From the NCBI GenBank assembly GCA_017506865.1, contig JAFCMP010000187.1:33673-97672 (forward strand): DNA of 64,000 bases. Reading direction: 5' to 3'. The notes below the pieces were generated by a model that was given only the letters and a program-made list of their open reading frames with translations, ran no database searches and was not told the DNA's origin. This document shows positions 1 to 11,175 of the stretch, piece by piece. The first letter of the stretch is position 1; the number at the start of each line of letters is the position of its first letter. Made by a program: the position numbers and the translations under genes. The DNA is from Tribonema minus (Eukaryota; Sar; Xanthophyceae; Tribonematales; Tribonemataceae).

Positions 1-83
1 ATTTTGCAGTATGATTGCAAGTTTGCACAGATCACACGAAACCTCAATTTGAAAAACAAACATTGAGATTATCCGCGGCGCTT

Positions 84-170
84 TTGCTGCTGTTGCTGCT
101 GCTACTGCTTCTGGCCTTGCTGCTGCTGTTGCTTCTTCTGCTGCTGTTTCTGGTGCAGGCTGTCTGCTGC
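84..170. repeat. CTG/TTG-rich trinucleotide tract
   Basis: An interrupted run of ctg, ttg and ctt triplets. Similar CAG/CTG tracts recur at about 32050 and 34780-34870, which fits the simple-repeat-rich nuclear genomes of green algae. Confidence 0.7.
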
Positions 171-187
171 TAGCATATAGATATGTG

Positions 188-279
188 CTGCATCTGCGTC
201 ATGACAGTTATGCACATCAATTGTATGACATGTATGACACCTCTTAAAGCACTATCTGCACACCCCAAGAGTCCTTGCC
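188..279 (+). repeat. Dispersed repeat, partner at 37438-37516
   Basis: The segment running from ctgcatctgcg to aagagtccttgc is found again, diverged, at 37438-37516 in the same orientation. Shared landmarks include catcaattgtatgac and acacctctt. The second copy lies just upstream of the truncated LINE-B copy. Confidence 0.65.
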
Positions 280-309
280 CCCCCACCCCCCCACCCCAGT
301 GTACTCTGA

Positions 310-350
310 TATAGTTACCCTTGTATCTATTAGATACAAGGGTGACTATA
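310..350. repeat. 41 bp near-perfect palindrome (hairpin)
   Basis: Two 20-base arms beginning tatagttaccc and ending gggtgactata pair with one mismatch around a single base. It could form a cruciform or RNA hairpin. No gene depends on it visibly. Confidence 0.8.
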
Positions 351-988
351 CATACTCACACACATCAGACATCAACATGTCGTTCCTGAAGCAGTCCCCA
401 ATTCGCTGCTCGACCACAGTGTCCAGCTCCATCCTCCCACTCCCTTTGTGCGTGCTGTGCCCCAGATCCAATACGGGTCTTGCTACAGCACTGCCTGTAC
501 ACCGAATGCGCTGCTTTCGATGCCTTGTAGAGCGCATGCTGCAGGTGACCTGTCAGCGAGGATTGCGTCAGCAAGCGCACAAACACTGGTCAGTCATCAC
601 AGCTACATGGCTCTAAATATGCACACTATAAGTGGAGACAGAGGATTCTTGAAAATGTGGTGGCGGGATGTAAACTACATGTGGCAACAGTACCATCCAC
701 AAGCCACAAGATGTGTGCGGCAATATGAACTTGAAGGTATTTCAGCTTCAACTGTGAGCACCGCGTCTGACGTCAGATCTTAGACATTTGTCTCTTCAGA
801 TGGTAAGAACCTGCATTGTGCTGTCGGAGCACGTATTTAAAAGCACATGTTTGCACAGGCATGTTACCATCCATGACTGTTGCAGTTGCAACGCGGTCCT
901 CAATGCGCTGCTCTAGAAATGTTACAGATCGTCATCGACAAAGCAAAACATGCACAAGTGGCAAAACACCGATTAATGCATAGAACCC

Positions 989-1219
989 ATGGCCCTGCAC
1001 AATCAAGAGTGCTTCGCCAAGCTTGTTGAGTTTTTAAATGGAGTGATGTGGGCAGTATGTATGGGACGTTCACGCATTGCGCGTCGATTGATTAATCCAG
1101 GCACATTTGCATTTGAAGTAGAGCATATTCACAAAGCGTGGGGTCAGGGTAAAAGTCAACACATTTTTTATTGTAAGGACGATGGGTCAACACACCCAAT
1201 TATTAGAGCGTTGGGGTGA
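989..1219 (+). CDS. Unrecognised 76-residue ORF
   Basis: An ATG-started frame of 76 codons ending in TGA. The product is mixed in composition (many H, F, I, K; one GRSRIARRL segment) with no signal peptide, membrane segment or domain I recognise. Its codons use more A/T in third position than the GC-rich genes nearby, for example atttttta and gaagta. It could be a decayed mobile-element fragment, a single exon or chance. Nothing nearby on the same strand continues it. Confidence 0.25.
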   Translation: MALHNQECFAKLVEFLNGVMWAVCMGRSRIARRLINPGTFAFEVEHIHKAWGQGKSQHIFYCKDDGSTHPIIRALG

Positions 1220-2715
1220 CCGAGTTAGGTTTGAGCTATAAGCTCCTGAGGTATCATTGGGGCAGGATTGTACCTAAAATGTACCTGTTAACCCTGACCA
1301 AGCCCTATTTTGAAGTTTCGCCGGTGGTCAGTGCACATCTGCATTGAGAGCTCTTGCCACTTATCAGCGGCCACCAGGCTGGGGTGCGTGTCTGCCGTAC
1401 ATGCCTGCGCAGTGTGTCTGCGGAATGTGTGCTGTGCTGTGCTGCTGCTTTGCTGCTGTGTGAGTAGCTGCTGCTGTTGATGTTTGTACCAAGCCTGATC
1501 ATCACGGGCATGACAGGTTGATGCACGTTCCAAGCTTCCCTTACATCAGCAGATGAAAGTGGCTTAAAGTACAGTCAGTAGGGCTAGTGCAGGTTGCTGC
1601 AGGCCCAACTCTTCACTGTGACTTCCAGTTTATCAAATGACCGCCGATTTTCTGATTGTGTAGTATATTTCAAATAGCTTGCAGGTCAGGGACTGAAGCA
1701 CAACTTGTTTGCATTGCTCTTCTGCAACACGTCCATCCAACAGAGGTGGCTCGCGCGCTTCTGGCTGCAGGTCAGGCACCGAGGGCACAACTTGTTGCAC
1801 TACTCTCATTGACACGTCCTTACCATATGGGTGGCTTGGCGGGCTTGCGACTGCAGGTGACAACATTGAGGTCAAGATACTGCACTGCTTTCCTGAACAA
1901 GGCCAATAACAACAACGGTCATGTGATAGTTGCGCCCGCGAGCCGTGAGCAGTGACCGGAACCTGCAAATAATTATGGCTCAAGATCGAAAGTGTAGGCA
2001 AGATCAGGCTGAGTAAGGTTCTTGCTGTCCCCACATGAGTGCTCGCCATACTAAGCCTTACGACATAAACTTGAACTTTCTTGTACACTTGAAGTTCCTG
2101 AGGCTGGGCCTGTCGAGACAAGTATTCGCAACTGCAAATAATTATGGCTAAAGTTCGAAAGTGTAGGTGAGGTCAGGCTAAGAGAGGTTCAAGCTTGCCC
2201 TACATTAGCACTCACCATTTTCGACCTTACAGCACAAACTTGAACTTTGGTGTAGACTTGCAGGCTTTTACTTTTCAGCTGTGTAAGGTTCTGTCTGTGA
2301 TGACAGCTGTCTTCTGCTTCCATGCCGATATTGGGTGATTGCATGCTAGGTGCACCTTCCGCGCTGCAACATGCCACAACAATCAAATAAAGTATGCCAT
2401 GGTTGTGTGTGATGCAGTGCATGACATTGCGGCACAAAGAAACTGATTACATGCCAAATTGAAATCACGTGCACCAGCACCAGTCAAAGAAGAAAATACC
2501 GCCACTGCACTTCCAGTTGTGAAACCCAATCAGTGTGTATTGAATTTACCCACTCGAACCAGCAAAACATCGTTCGCACTGACACTGCGCATTATGTGAC
2601 TGCAACTGCATATCGCTCCAACCAACAGCCACCAGCAGTGTAGTGTGCTACACCGACTAACGCTTGCTACACCGCGGCTGGCCCAGCGGGGGTAAGTACA
2701 GCGCCGCTAACTTAC
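1220..2715. other. Intergenic with local tandem repeats
   Basis: No gene is supported. Two imperfect tandem repeats stand out: an ~86 bp unit starting at 1681 and 1767 (gcaggtcagg...cacaacttgtt), and a 169 bp unit starting at 1964 and 2133 (tgcaaataattatggct...cgaaagtgtagg). Confidence 0.6.
1964..2290. repeat. 169 bp imperfect tandem repeat, two units
   Basis: Units begin at 1964 and 2133 with tgcaaataattatggct. They share cgaaagtgtagg, a caggct-rich middle and an acataaacttgaacttt / acaaacttgaactttgg end. Confidence 0.75.
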
Positions 2716-4946
2716 ACGTCGAATTCTGCACGCCCGATGCCCCCTGTCTTTCTGCAGCCTGTCCTGCAGTGCAGCCTCCATAGTCGCGTTGAAGGACGCA
2801 TCATCTTCAGCAAGCTTGTCGTCAGCTGCGACTGTAGCGTCGTTCACTTGTGTGGCGTCGTATGCAACAATGTGTGGCGACGCCACCAGTGTCAAGCATG
2901 CGTGGTGAGCATGTAGATGCCAGCACATCCCGCAAGCATGGATACATTGAGTCTAAGGACATATGCTCATGATGCACTAGGTGAGAGGCTCAGTATTTGC
3001 ATGATGTTTTGTGTAGAGGTTCACAGTGATGCGCCCAGCGCCAAAATGGTTGAGCTCAAAGCACTTGCGGCTGGGCTCGAGGACCGCGGCGGCCTTGCCA
3101 GGGCGCTTAACGGGGTGAGCTTGGAGCTGGAGGATTATCATGGTGTGCTACTAGTAGTTGCAGTTGCATTAAGATTTTAGTTTAAGCGTCATACGGTTGA
3201 CGTTGGTGGGCGCGATGTCGGACTGGGATGAGCTCAAAGTACTTCTGGCTGGGGATGAGGACCGCCTGCACTTGCAAGTAGGGGTGGGGATTTCAGGATT
3301 ATCAAAGGATTAGAGTTGCATGTAAATGACAGGGATTATGAGTGTGCACGGCATCGAACTGCTTGAGCTTGATATTCCCAGTGACACTGGCTGGGAACGA
3401 GCACCGCCTGTTCTGCACACAACGAAGCCATTGTGTGAGTATGTTCGCATGGTTGAGCCTTGAAAATTCACATTCACTAGGCTCGACCAACAGCATACGA
3501 ATGCCACCGTACCCCGATCGTACCCCTGCTGACGCCGATCAGCACCGTTCAATGAGGACAGGCATATGACAGCAGTTGGGTTGCCCGCAGTTCCTGACAC
3601 GCTCGCGCACCTCTGCCTGATGCGCTCCGCCCCCACACCATTGATGCACCAGCTGCATGGGCAGAAGTTCGGCTCTCCTGCTGCTGGGAACTCCACCTCC
3701 TTGCAGAAAGTTGTATGAAGAACTCCATGTTTGTGCGTATCTTGCAGACGCAGTTGGCAACCTAGTGATTATGAGAAGGTTGAGCGCGGGCATGATGATG
3801 AGTCAATATAAATGTGCATTCCTTGTATGTCGATGCTTAGAGTATTTTGTTGTGGTCGTCGAGAAAGGCCAGCGCTTGCAATGCACTAGTACTTGACCAG
3901 TGCACCACGCCTCGTGCCTTAGAATTCTCTCATAGCAGTTTGTGGCACAATGATAATGCATGTAGCGCAGTCCGAATTTCTCATGCAACAAAAACATCAG
4001 CATTAATCACACAACGCGTCGCCGCCAGCATGACACGTATTGCGCACATCGTTCTCATACAAGCTAGACGGCACAAAGCAAGCACGCACACTTATAAACC
4101 AGAGCAGGTTGAGAGAGAGTCTCCACACCAATAAGCACTGTAACAAAGACGCCTCATTGATGCGTAGTATTTCATGTGCATTTGTGTACTCGCTGACTTC
4201 AAGTACTCTGCGCCGTTCAGCCCGTGATAGCGGCATCACATCTACTGCTGACACTACAATCTCTAGTACTCACCTGGCCAATGCACCAGCACGTGTGTAG
4301 CTGAAACACAATGCAAGACACTTCCCTCCCGCCTCTCCACCCCTCCGCCTTCCTAGCAGCCTGATAGTCTGATGACTTCAGGAATAAGCCGTACGCCTCT
4401 GCAGCGGTGCGGATCTGCACCTGTGCAGGATGCTGGGCTGCATCCCGGTGCTTGCTGGCCTTCTTGACGTCGCTGGTGTTTCCGTTCCTGCGGCTGACCT
4501 CCTCGCTGTGCCAAGCCTCTATGATGACCGCAACCATCGCCTCGCTAAGCATGTTGGATCTAGTCTGCCGCTGCAAAAAGAGGAACTGGTCAGCTTCTAG
4601 TGCACCCATCGCCGAGATGCCATCTGCACGCGCAGCTAGAGCAGCTGTTCGCCGCTTCTGCGCATCTGCCACAGCCGTGCTGTTGTTGCCAATGTGGCGC
4701 GCACACCACGTATTGGGCACTTTCAACTTGCTCGCCTCCCCCGCGTCCTCCAACACAGCGGCCATCTCTGTCACAAGCACGTGCCATCCAAGCTTTGAGT
4801 CCTTCCCCGCCTTCAGCATTGGCATTGTTCCAGTGACATTGCCAAGCACGCTGACTGCCGTCTCGACCAGCTCTGCCAGCTGCAAGCCCAGTTCGGCACG
4901 CCAGTCGTCGTCGGCGAGGCAGCTTGCATCGCTTCCCCCGTGGCCC
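2716..4946 (-). CDS. Unrecognised multi-exon gene
   Basis: Three minus-strand exons are proposed. Exon a, 4946-4274, opens after a gagcag acceptor and ends at a GTGAGT donor. It encodes 224 hydrophilic codons including KVPNTWCARHIGNNST, FLFLQRQTRSNMLSEAM and EVSRRNGNTSDVKKASKHRD. Exon b, 3699-3611, joins in frame, encodes a small Cys cluster (FCPCSWCINGVGAERIRQR) and ends at GTGCGC. Exon c, about 2890-2716, encodes an acidic/Gln-rich segment and ends at GTAAGT; its acceptor is unclear. No start or stop codon is assigned, so the gene is incomplete at both ends. The spaced W, S-R, D-V-K and H residues followed by a CxC..C cluster recall long transposase-like proteins of green algae, such as the one broken at 15-25 kb, but this is only a resemblance. 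Exon a is the secure part. Confidence 0.45.
3019..3114 (+). CDS. Possible short coiled-coil exon
   Basis: An open segment between a gtagag acceptor-like site and a GTGAGC donor. It encodes VHSDAPSAKMVELKALAAG and then a Glu/Arg/Leu-rich stretch of amphipathic helix type. Degenerate copies of the core gagctcaaagcacttgcggctggg follow at about 3229 and 3363, so the exon may belong to a repeated and decaying module. It overlaps no convincing neighbour. The alternative is chance coding potential. Confidence 0.2.
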
Positions 4947-6175
4947 CTGCTCCAAAAGCCAGGCAATAGTTGTGTCAACGCTGATGCGTACGTACTGGCA
5001 ATGGTACTGTGGCAAGCAATGCGAAGCGATAAACACCAGACATAGCAACGCACCGCAAGCCAAGACTGATAAAAGTGACAGTGATGGCATCGTAGAGATC
5101 AACTTGCTGGTACGGAGACCGGGCACTTGCCAGGTAAAGCTGCAAGGCCATGTTTTCTTACTTGGCACCCGCCAACGTTAACCATAGGGATCACAATAGC
5201 TGCCGGCGGCGGTGTCGCGCTGCTCCGTAGCGTGGGAAGCTGGCTGCCTTCCAAGAAAGTGGCTTGGAGCAGCACGTCATCGAAGCGCCGGCCTCCCTCA
5301 GGCCTGTCGCGGCGTTTCCGGCTCGCGAACTACAGCTAGCAGATCACATCCCGCCGGGAAGAGTCTATTGCGTCGTGAGTGTCGTCGACGGTCCTTGAAG
5401 AAGGGTCGCCGTTCGTGCCGTCCGTGCCGTCCGTGCCGATGAAGTGCCACTTGACGCACACCCTGGCGTCGGCGCTGCTGCGCTGCTGGAACTCGATGCG
5501 TTGTGCCGCAGGGAGATCATCCTCAAGGTAGGGCGCTCGGCCGGCAGCCCAGGCCTACGCTGCTGCTGCCATGCTGATTACAAAGTGAGGAAGAGCGCCT
5601 TGCCAGTGAGCGACAGTAGCTCCAGATGTGAAGGAAAGGTGCTTGTTATGAACCCTCCAATATCGATCACGAGTCCAGGCTGTAGTTTACCCGAGACGCA
5701 CGTGTTGCCTGCCATTCAGGACCGCCACCACTCAAAAACTCATGATCCGACACCCTCAGCTCAGGCACCACCACCTCTTGTGCAAGTTCAACTCAAACTT
5801 CACGGCGCTCAGGCAGGAAGACCTGAGGCACAGCAGACCCGCCGCAGCACAGGTATCCTACCATCAAGAGCAAGGCTTGGACCAACGCACGAGCAGGTAC
5901 TCTATCCGCATAGCTGGTGCTGCGCTGGTCGGTCTAGCATCTGGGAAGCCGGTTCTTCCTGGAGCATTCGGACACGCTCAGCGGCAGGTGGCAGGTGAGA
6001 TCGAAGTGGCTGCTCGCCTGACTGTCGGAGGCCATGTGATCCGCTTCCAGCGGCGTTAGAGTGTAGCCGCTGTTGCTGTCATCAAAGAAAACATCTATAG
6101 CAGCTCATCCACATCACCGCCTGCAACCTCCTGCACACTTGCCAGGTTGGCAGCAGGGCTGACGTCCCAGCGGCT
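4947..6175. other. No assigned gene; short plus-strand ORFs
   Basis: Several overlapping plus-strand frames occur (5444-5998 and 5742-6059). The most protein-like pieces are DAHPGVGAAALLELDALC near 5452 and the C-terminal part of the second, which ends in GGHVIRFQRR at a TAG. No domain, start or clean exon chain can be defined, so no gene is called. Confidence 0.4.
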
Positions 6176-6499
6176 TTAGGTCAGAGCTGGTCGAAGCTGC
6201 TGGGTTGACAGAGCTGGCCGACTTGGGCGACGGCAGGTGAGGCGTTTCACAAACATCCAAGCTGCGCGCCACCTTGACCGCGAGAGCGAAGCGAGTTCGT
6301 TGATTTGCGTATGAGTTAGCGATGGTGAGAAGTTTGCACGCTTGCGCAACAGAGACCTAAGAGCCACACGTACCAGTGAGTACGCTTCCATGAACTTGTA
6401 TCGCTTCAACGACGATTGCAGCTGTGCCCGGGTCAGGCATACTATCAACATCACCGCTTTTTTGTGGTAGTACCAGCAGACGGCAGTGCCAGTGTGCAC
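6176..6499 (-). CDS. Unrecognised ORF, possible exon
   Basis: A minus-strand frame of 107 codons. Its middle is rich in Arg/Lys/Leu/Ser (YKFMEAYSLVRVALRSLLRK, SRSRWRAAWMFVKRLTC) and looks more coding-like than its neighbours. It lies upstream, in gene order, of the minus-strand gene at 2.7-4.9 kb and might be a 5' exon of it, but no splice chain in frame was established. No domain is recognised. Confidence 0.2.
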   Translation of the reverse strand: MHTGTAVCWYYHKKAVMLIVCLTRAQLQSSLKRYKFMEAYSLVRVALRSLLRKRANFSPSLTHTQINELASLSRSRWRAAWMFVKRLTCRRPSRPALSTQQLRPALT

Positions 6500-7122
6500 A
6501 TCGGGGATGATGGCATGACTTTTGGGGCGGGGTTGAGAGCACGTTGGTTCGCGACCAAGAGTCTCATTTGACCAAGAGTCTCATTTTTTCTGAAGTGAGG
6601 GCTCAATCACATTTATTGAAAACGAGGAGCTGAGATCAATGTGATGCCCTGTCCTGCCTAAGCTTCGTTGCCATTCGTTGCCACTCTCTGGTGCCTGCGC
6701 CATTGAGAGCATGCGTGTTTGTTGCTGGCTGTTGAATAAATTGTTGATTACCGGTGCTGCTCCTGCTGAGGTGAGCGTCACCTTTCTGTTTGCCGGTAGT
6801 CAACGTACGCGCGCTGCCACACGTCGCACGTGATGATGGGCTTGCCCAGCTTCTCCGCGAGCGCGAGCGGGTAGATGCGTCATGGGTGCTGACAACCTGT
6901 GCACACCAGAAATAGCAACGGCAGCAGCAGCAGCGATGATGGCCAGCTGATGGTGAGGACCGGAACCGCATGCCTATGACTGCTGCGTAAGTGTCTTCAT
7001 CCCAACAACCTATACCCGAAGCGACAAAGCAGTGATGATGGTCAGCTGTTCATAACGACGGGATCATGTGCCTGTGACCGTCATGTAACTATCTACCTCC
7101 TGACAACCTGCATGCTTTCACC

Positions 7123-7515
7123 ACCTGTGGCCCTGAACCAACGTGGCCTAACCCCCTGGACCTAGCCCGTCCCGCACATGCTATCCTCAGATTCTTGCCG
7201 ACAGCGCAACTCTGCAGCCGCAATCCTCTGACATAGCGCCTACAGCCACCGTGCATGTCGGCCTGTGGCCCTATCCCCTAAACAAGAGTGATTAAGGCCT
7301 AGACCCTAACCCCTCTTGCAGATGTTAGCCTCAGACTCTACCCAACGCGCAGCTCTGCCACCGTTGCGCTCACACCGAGCGCCGTAGTCTGACCACCTGT
7401 GGCCTTGAACCCCAAACAGGCGTGGTCCAGCCCTGCACGTACCCCCCCCCCCCGCACATGTTATCCTCAGACGCTGGCCGACCGCGCAACTCTGCCGCCC
7501 GCGCGCCCGCGAGCA
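7123..7515. repeat. ~135 bp degenerate tandem repeat, three units
   Basis: Units start at about 7123, 7262 and 7395 with cctgtggcc. Each carries aaccc/aaacag, a cacatg..atcctcag or gatgtt..cctcaga segment and a gcgcaactctgcc-like end. The third unit contains a C homopolymer at about 7441. The 6500-7797 interval holds no supported gene otherwise. Confidence 0.6.
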
Positions 7516-7796
7516 TTCACGTCGGGCACGCATAGGTGTTTGCGCCCGGGCCACGCTCTTTGATGTTCCCATGAATTGGGCACCTGTCCTTTGCTACCGC
7601 TGCTGCTTGTGGCGAGCTGTTGGAACAGCCTCTACACCACGCATTTGTTATGGCTGCTATGCGCACTTACCTGCGTCTGTAAGCTGCCTCGATCTGGCAC
7701 CATGATGTTGTTCCACACATGTCAATGTGACTGATTGGTGCCATCTCCCGCATTGCCGTCATGAAATATTCTTTGGTTAGATGGCTCCTAGCAGCA

Positions 7797-7998
7797 ATGG
7801 CGGAGCAGCAGCGCCTGCAGGCCCTTCGTGACGAGCTGGCCGAACTGCTACCAAAGCTCAACGTCTGGGAGGCGAGAGCTCTAGGGAATGAGCCAGGGGC
7901 GGCAGGCGTGTACGCCAATCTGCTGAACGAGAAGACACGGCTGAGCGGAGAGATTGCCCGAGAAGAGCGGCAGGTGGCAGTTGCTGGCGCGAATGCAG
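7797..7998 (+). CDS. Coiled-coil first exon, probably of the kinase gene downstream
   Basis: ATG at 7797 opens 67 codons and ends in phase 1 at a GTGCGT donor (7999). The product begins MAEQQRLQALRDELAELL and is rich in Leu, Glu, Ala and Arg in heptad-like spacing, ending GEIAREERQVAVAGANAG. The phase matches the Gly/Ala exon at 9169-9219, which is also phase 1, so joining them gives an unbroken frame into AAQAGAGSGAG. I infer that this is the N-terminus of a gene reaching to the kinase exons at 12.65-14.27 kb, but the intermediate exons are not proved. An upstream in-frame ATG at 7761 exists; 7797 was preferred because coding composition starts there. Confidence 0.5.
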
Positions 7999-8721
7999 GT
8001 GCGTGTACATTGTTGACTTAGTGCTGTGCCGTCGGCTGACCATTATTATCACAAAAGAAACTGCATTTTTCTGGGCTGCCCATGCCGACCATCGTATTTT
8101 GGTCTAAAGCGCAAGAGCGTTTTGTGTAACTATAACCCATGCATGTCAGCTTGTCTCGCATGTTGAGGCAAGGGCATTACAAGCCTGCTCACATCAACTT
8201 TGTTCACATTAGATTCCGAATAATATAGTGTTCACATGAGTGGGTCAAATGTCATTTTCATTAGCTGCAAAAGTATGATAGGAACATCATGGTAGCATAA
8301 TGTGCAAGCATTGCAGAACAGGCAACAACACACACAACGGAATTAGACACAAATGCGCTGTTTAAGTTGCAGGATGGGGGCCTGCCACGTGGCAGCTGCT
8401 CAGCATTAGCAGCAGCGGCTACATGTATGTGTCAGTCACTTAACACCATCAGCTGGTCTGCCAATATCTTTTGCGAAAGAGAACTTGAACCCAAAGGCCA
8501 CCATACTGGTTGGTATACAGCTACACTATGAGGTGGAGAACGCGTCAAAAACTTGAGTGCAGCATGAATTAAATTGCATCGAGTTCATAACTTTTGTACC
8601 TATAAGCTTACATATAATGAATGCCGTATTGAAACGCTTACATACCTTATACTCTCGGCACAACCCTAGCTGTAAGTGACACAATTGATGTCATAACTCT
8701 TTGGTGGCTCGTGCGATTTGG
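7999..8721. other. Probable intron, no feature seen
   Basis: AT-richer sequence with no open frame of note. It follows the 7998 donor directly and ends where the repeated Gly/Ala-exon module begins, so it is best read as intron. Confidence 0.4.
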
Positions 8722-9480
8722 TCATTGCTGTGCACTAGGTTTCAGCGTGCATAAGCTAGCGCTGGTCACTGGCTTGATTTGCTGCATGCTGCCAAGTTGT
8801 CGTCAACTGTCCAGGTCCCTACCTCATGTGCACCTGGTCACCACAATGTTGAATCATTTTGCTGCTGTCGTGTGAGCGCGCCTGAACCTTGTTTCTGAGC
8901 TTGTGTGTTGCGTAGCATCATGTGGCTGCTGGCGCACTGGGGCCCGCTTTCCCATCTGCTGCTGGCTTGCCCCTTTCATTACAGCTTTCCTCTGCAAATG
9001 CTTCGGGCTTTGAATGCTGGTGTATGTGTGCTGTCGTCAGCAGAGTCATCGAGGTTTGTCGTGCTGCTGCTTGGAAGCTCTTGTTGCACATACATATTAT
9101 GCGCATGATGGCTGATCCCATGCCCTGCCTGCTCTTTTGCCTCCTGCCTTGTCTGTGGTTTCTCTCAGGGGCCGCGCAAGCTGGAGCTGGCAGTGGCGCT
9201 GGTAGCGCCATGGCTGCAGGTGCAGTGGTGTCGAATGCGTTGCATACGTTCTCGTGTTTCCCTGCAGAGGTCGCATGTAGCGCAGTGACTTGTCACCCGT
9301 GCCCTGGAGTTTTGTTGGTGGGCAGCGTAAACTTCAAAGGGCTGCAGCATAGTGCAAGTTCACTAAATGTATGCTGCGCGCTGTCTCGCCATCACTGTGG
9401 GTTGGCTCAATGTGTGCCGCGCTTGCGGCAGTGCATATCTGCTGAGGGCATACTAGGTCCACAAAAAAGACTTAATGTCA
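8722..9480 (+). repeat. Gly/Ala-exon module, copy 1
   Basis: This block aligns along its length with 10438-11175 and in its last ~350 bp with 26080-26430. Shared landmarks are ctgctgcatgctgccaagtt, cacctggtcaccacaa, tcttgttgcacataca and catgccctgcctgctc. It contains a 51 bp exon (9169-9219) with AG acceptor and phase 1-1 borders encoding AAQAGAGSGAGSAMAA. A second splice site before ctgcagcatagtgc (about 9339) has changed from cacag to caaag in this copy. Confidence 0.7.
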
Positions 9481-9676
9481 TGTCCATATCTGGTGTATTG
9501 ATCTCTTCTCAATCGCGCCTCATAGTAGTTGTTCATTTTATCGGCAATGGCTGCAAGCACTCAGCTGTAAGTAGTTTTTCACACGTATATTGGCTCAATA
9601 CAAACCCGCACCTTAGACGGCAGTCTGTCGCGACAGAGTTGTTCAGACGACTTAACATTCCTCTACCCCTATTCTG

Positions 9677-9840
9677 ACGGCGGTGTGCAGACAACAGATT
9701 TGCGACACCTAGTGTCGGCAGAATTGTGCAGGCGATGATATTTTGGCGCACGCGCATCAATGGAATTGTGCAGATGACAGCATTTCTGCCCGCGAGCGCA
9801 ACGGAGTCGTCGCGGCAGGCGATAATGTGACGACGGCGTT
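9677..9840. repeat. ~42 bp imperfect minisatellite
   Basis: Units starting gaattgtgca occur at 9721 and 9763, with more diverged neighbours on both sides. Because 42 is a multiple of three, the minus strand keeps one open frame through it (9533-9958, 141 codons) with a recurring 14-residue theme (ICTIPLMRVRQN / IACTILPTLG). I regard that ORF as a by-product of the repeat. The rest of 9481-10437 shows no gene. Confidence 0.55.
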
Positions 9841-10437
9841 GAACCTCAGCTGAAGTAACATTGTTGGCATAAAGCACGCCAAAGAATATGCAGTAGTGCT
9901 GGCCATGCCATGTGCATAATGCAGAGTAGACTTCCTCTCGCTGCACACACACAGTCACACAGCAGCTTGCACTTGAAGGTGTAGTGATAGCAGCAAGGGC
10001 GGCAGCAGGAGGAGGCTCCCTAGCATCTTTTGTTTCTACCGTGTGCCAGGCAGCTGCTGCTCGTGGTTGCTGCAGCAGCAGCTGCTGCTCAGTATCCGTT
10101 TACCATGAATTGTGTTTTGAGGGGGATGTTTGCGTCGCACGTGCTTGATCTGAGGCGTCCTGTAGCTGTCGATGCTCTGCAGCTTGACAGTATGTCTGTG
10201 ATTACTCATGGCATTATGGACGCACACACGCCGTATGCCTTTGTCGCCACCCTTGTCTCATACTTTTGATGCGCATATCACTACGTTACGATGCCACCAG
10301 GCGTGTGCTGCATATGATTGATATAGCTGGATGTGTGCAAATTGCTGGTCAAATCAGCAACATTACTTGCGGCACTATAGAGAGGCGAGTACCGCAGGCT
10401 GTGGCAGGTATGTCACGGCCCCATGATGCGCGATCAT

Positions 10438-11175
10438 GGTCATTGCTGCATGGTGATTGCTGTGCACTAGAAGTTGGCGCACATAAGTTAGCGGAGGTCA
10501 CTGGCTTGTTCTGCTGCATGCTGCCAAGTTGTCGTCAACTTGCCAGGTCCTCATCTCATGTGCACCTGGTCACCACAACATCAATCTTTTCGCTGCTGGT
10601 ACATGAGCGCGCCTGATGCTTTCAAGCTTTGTGCGTTGCGTGATATCATGTGGCGCATGTGGGCCTGCCCTGCTGGTTTGCTCATTCCATTTGCAACTTC
10701 CCGCTGCAAATTCCTTTGGGCTTTAGTTGCTGGTGAATGTGTATAGTTGCAAAGCACCGCCATTGAGGTTCGTTCTGCTGTTGTTTGCCGGCTCATGTCG
10801 CACACACACCATGCTCGTTGATGGCTAATCCCATGCCCTGCCTGCTCCTGTCGCCTCTTGCCTTGTCTGCCGTTTCCCTCAGGTGCTGCGCAAGCCGGAG
10901 CTGGTGCTGGTAGTGACGCTGGCGGTGCCGCGGCTGCAGGTGAGATGGTTTTTGTATGCATTGCATATGCTCTTGTGTTTCCCTGAGAGGTTGCAGATGG
11001 CGCAGTGACCACCTGTACCCTAGAGGCCTTGTTTTGTAGGCAGCGTAATTTCACAGGGGCGCAGCATAGTGCACGCTCACAAAGATGTATTCCATGCACT
11101 CTCGCCACTGCTGTGTCCTGCGTGCATGCTTCTGCTGAGGGCGTATCAGGCCCAGCAACTACTTCAGTTGCAAAT
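10438..11175 (+). repeat. Gly/Ala-exon module, copy 2
   Basis: Second copy of the module seen at 8722 and 26080. It holds a 57 bp symmetric phase 1-1 exon (10883-10939) encoding AAQAGAGAGSDAGGAAAA, bordered by ctcag and a GTGAGA donor. A following exon opens at 11057 after tcacag (reading AQHSARSQRC...) and meets a TGA about 40 codons on unless spliced earlier. Both could be exons of the kinase gene whose main exons begin at 12650. Confidence 0.7.

Larger units (their letters stand above)
1..988. other. Intergenic, simple and dispersed repeats
   Basis: No convincing gene is seen here. The stretch holds a CTG/TTG-rich trinucleotide tract (about 84-170), a segment shared with 37.4 kb (188-279) and a near-perfect hairpin (310-350). 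The open frames present lack coherent composition and overlap on both strands, so they are not called. Confidence 0.6.

Noticed and set aside
2716..6499. Bacterial-type operon or phage reading of the short ORFs
   Set aside because: No ribosome binding sites or operon spacing, and exon borders with GT/AG consensus are present; the DNA is eukaryotic.
7435..7460. C and G homopolymers (also 39746, 46789 and 48091) as regulatory G-quadruplex sites
   Set aside because: Possible structurally, but their lengths are unreliable in assemblies and no gene relation supports a role.
9533..9958. 141-codon minus-strand ORF
   Set aside because: It is held open by the 42 bp tandem repeat, with no domain, start context or splice support.
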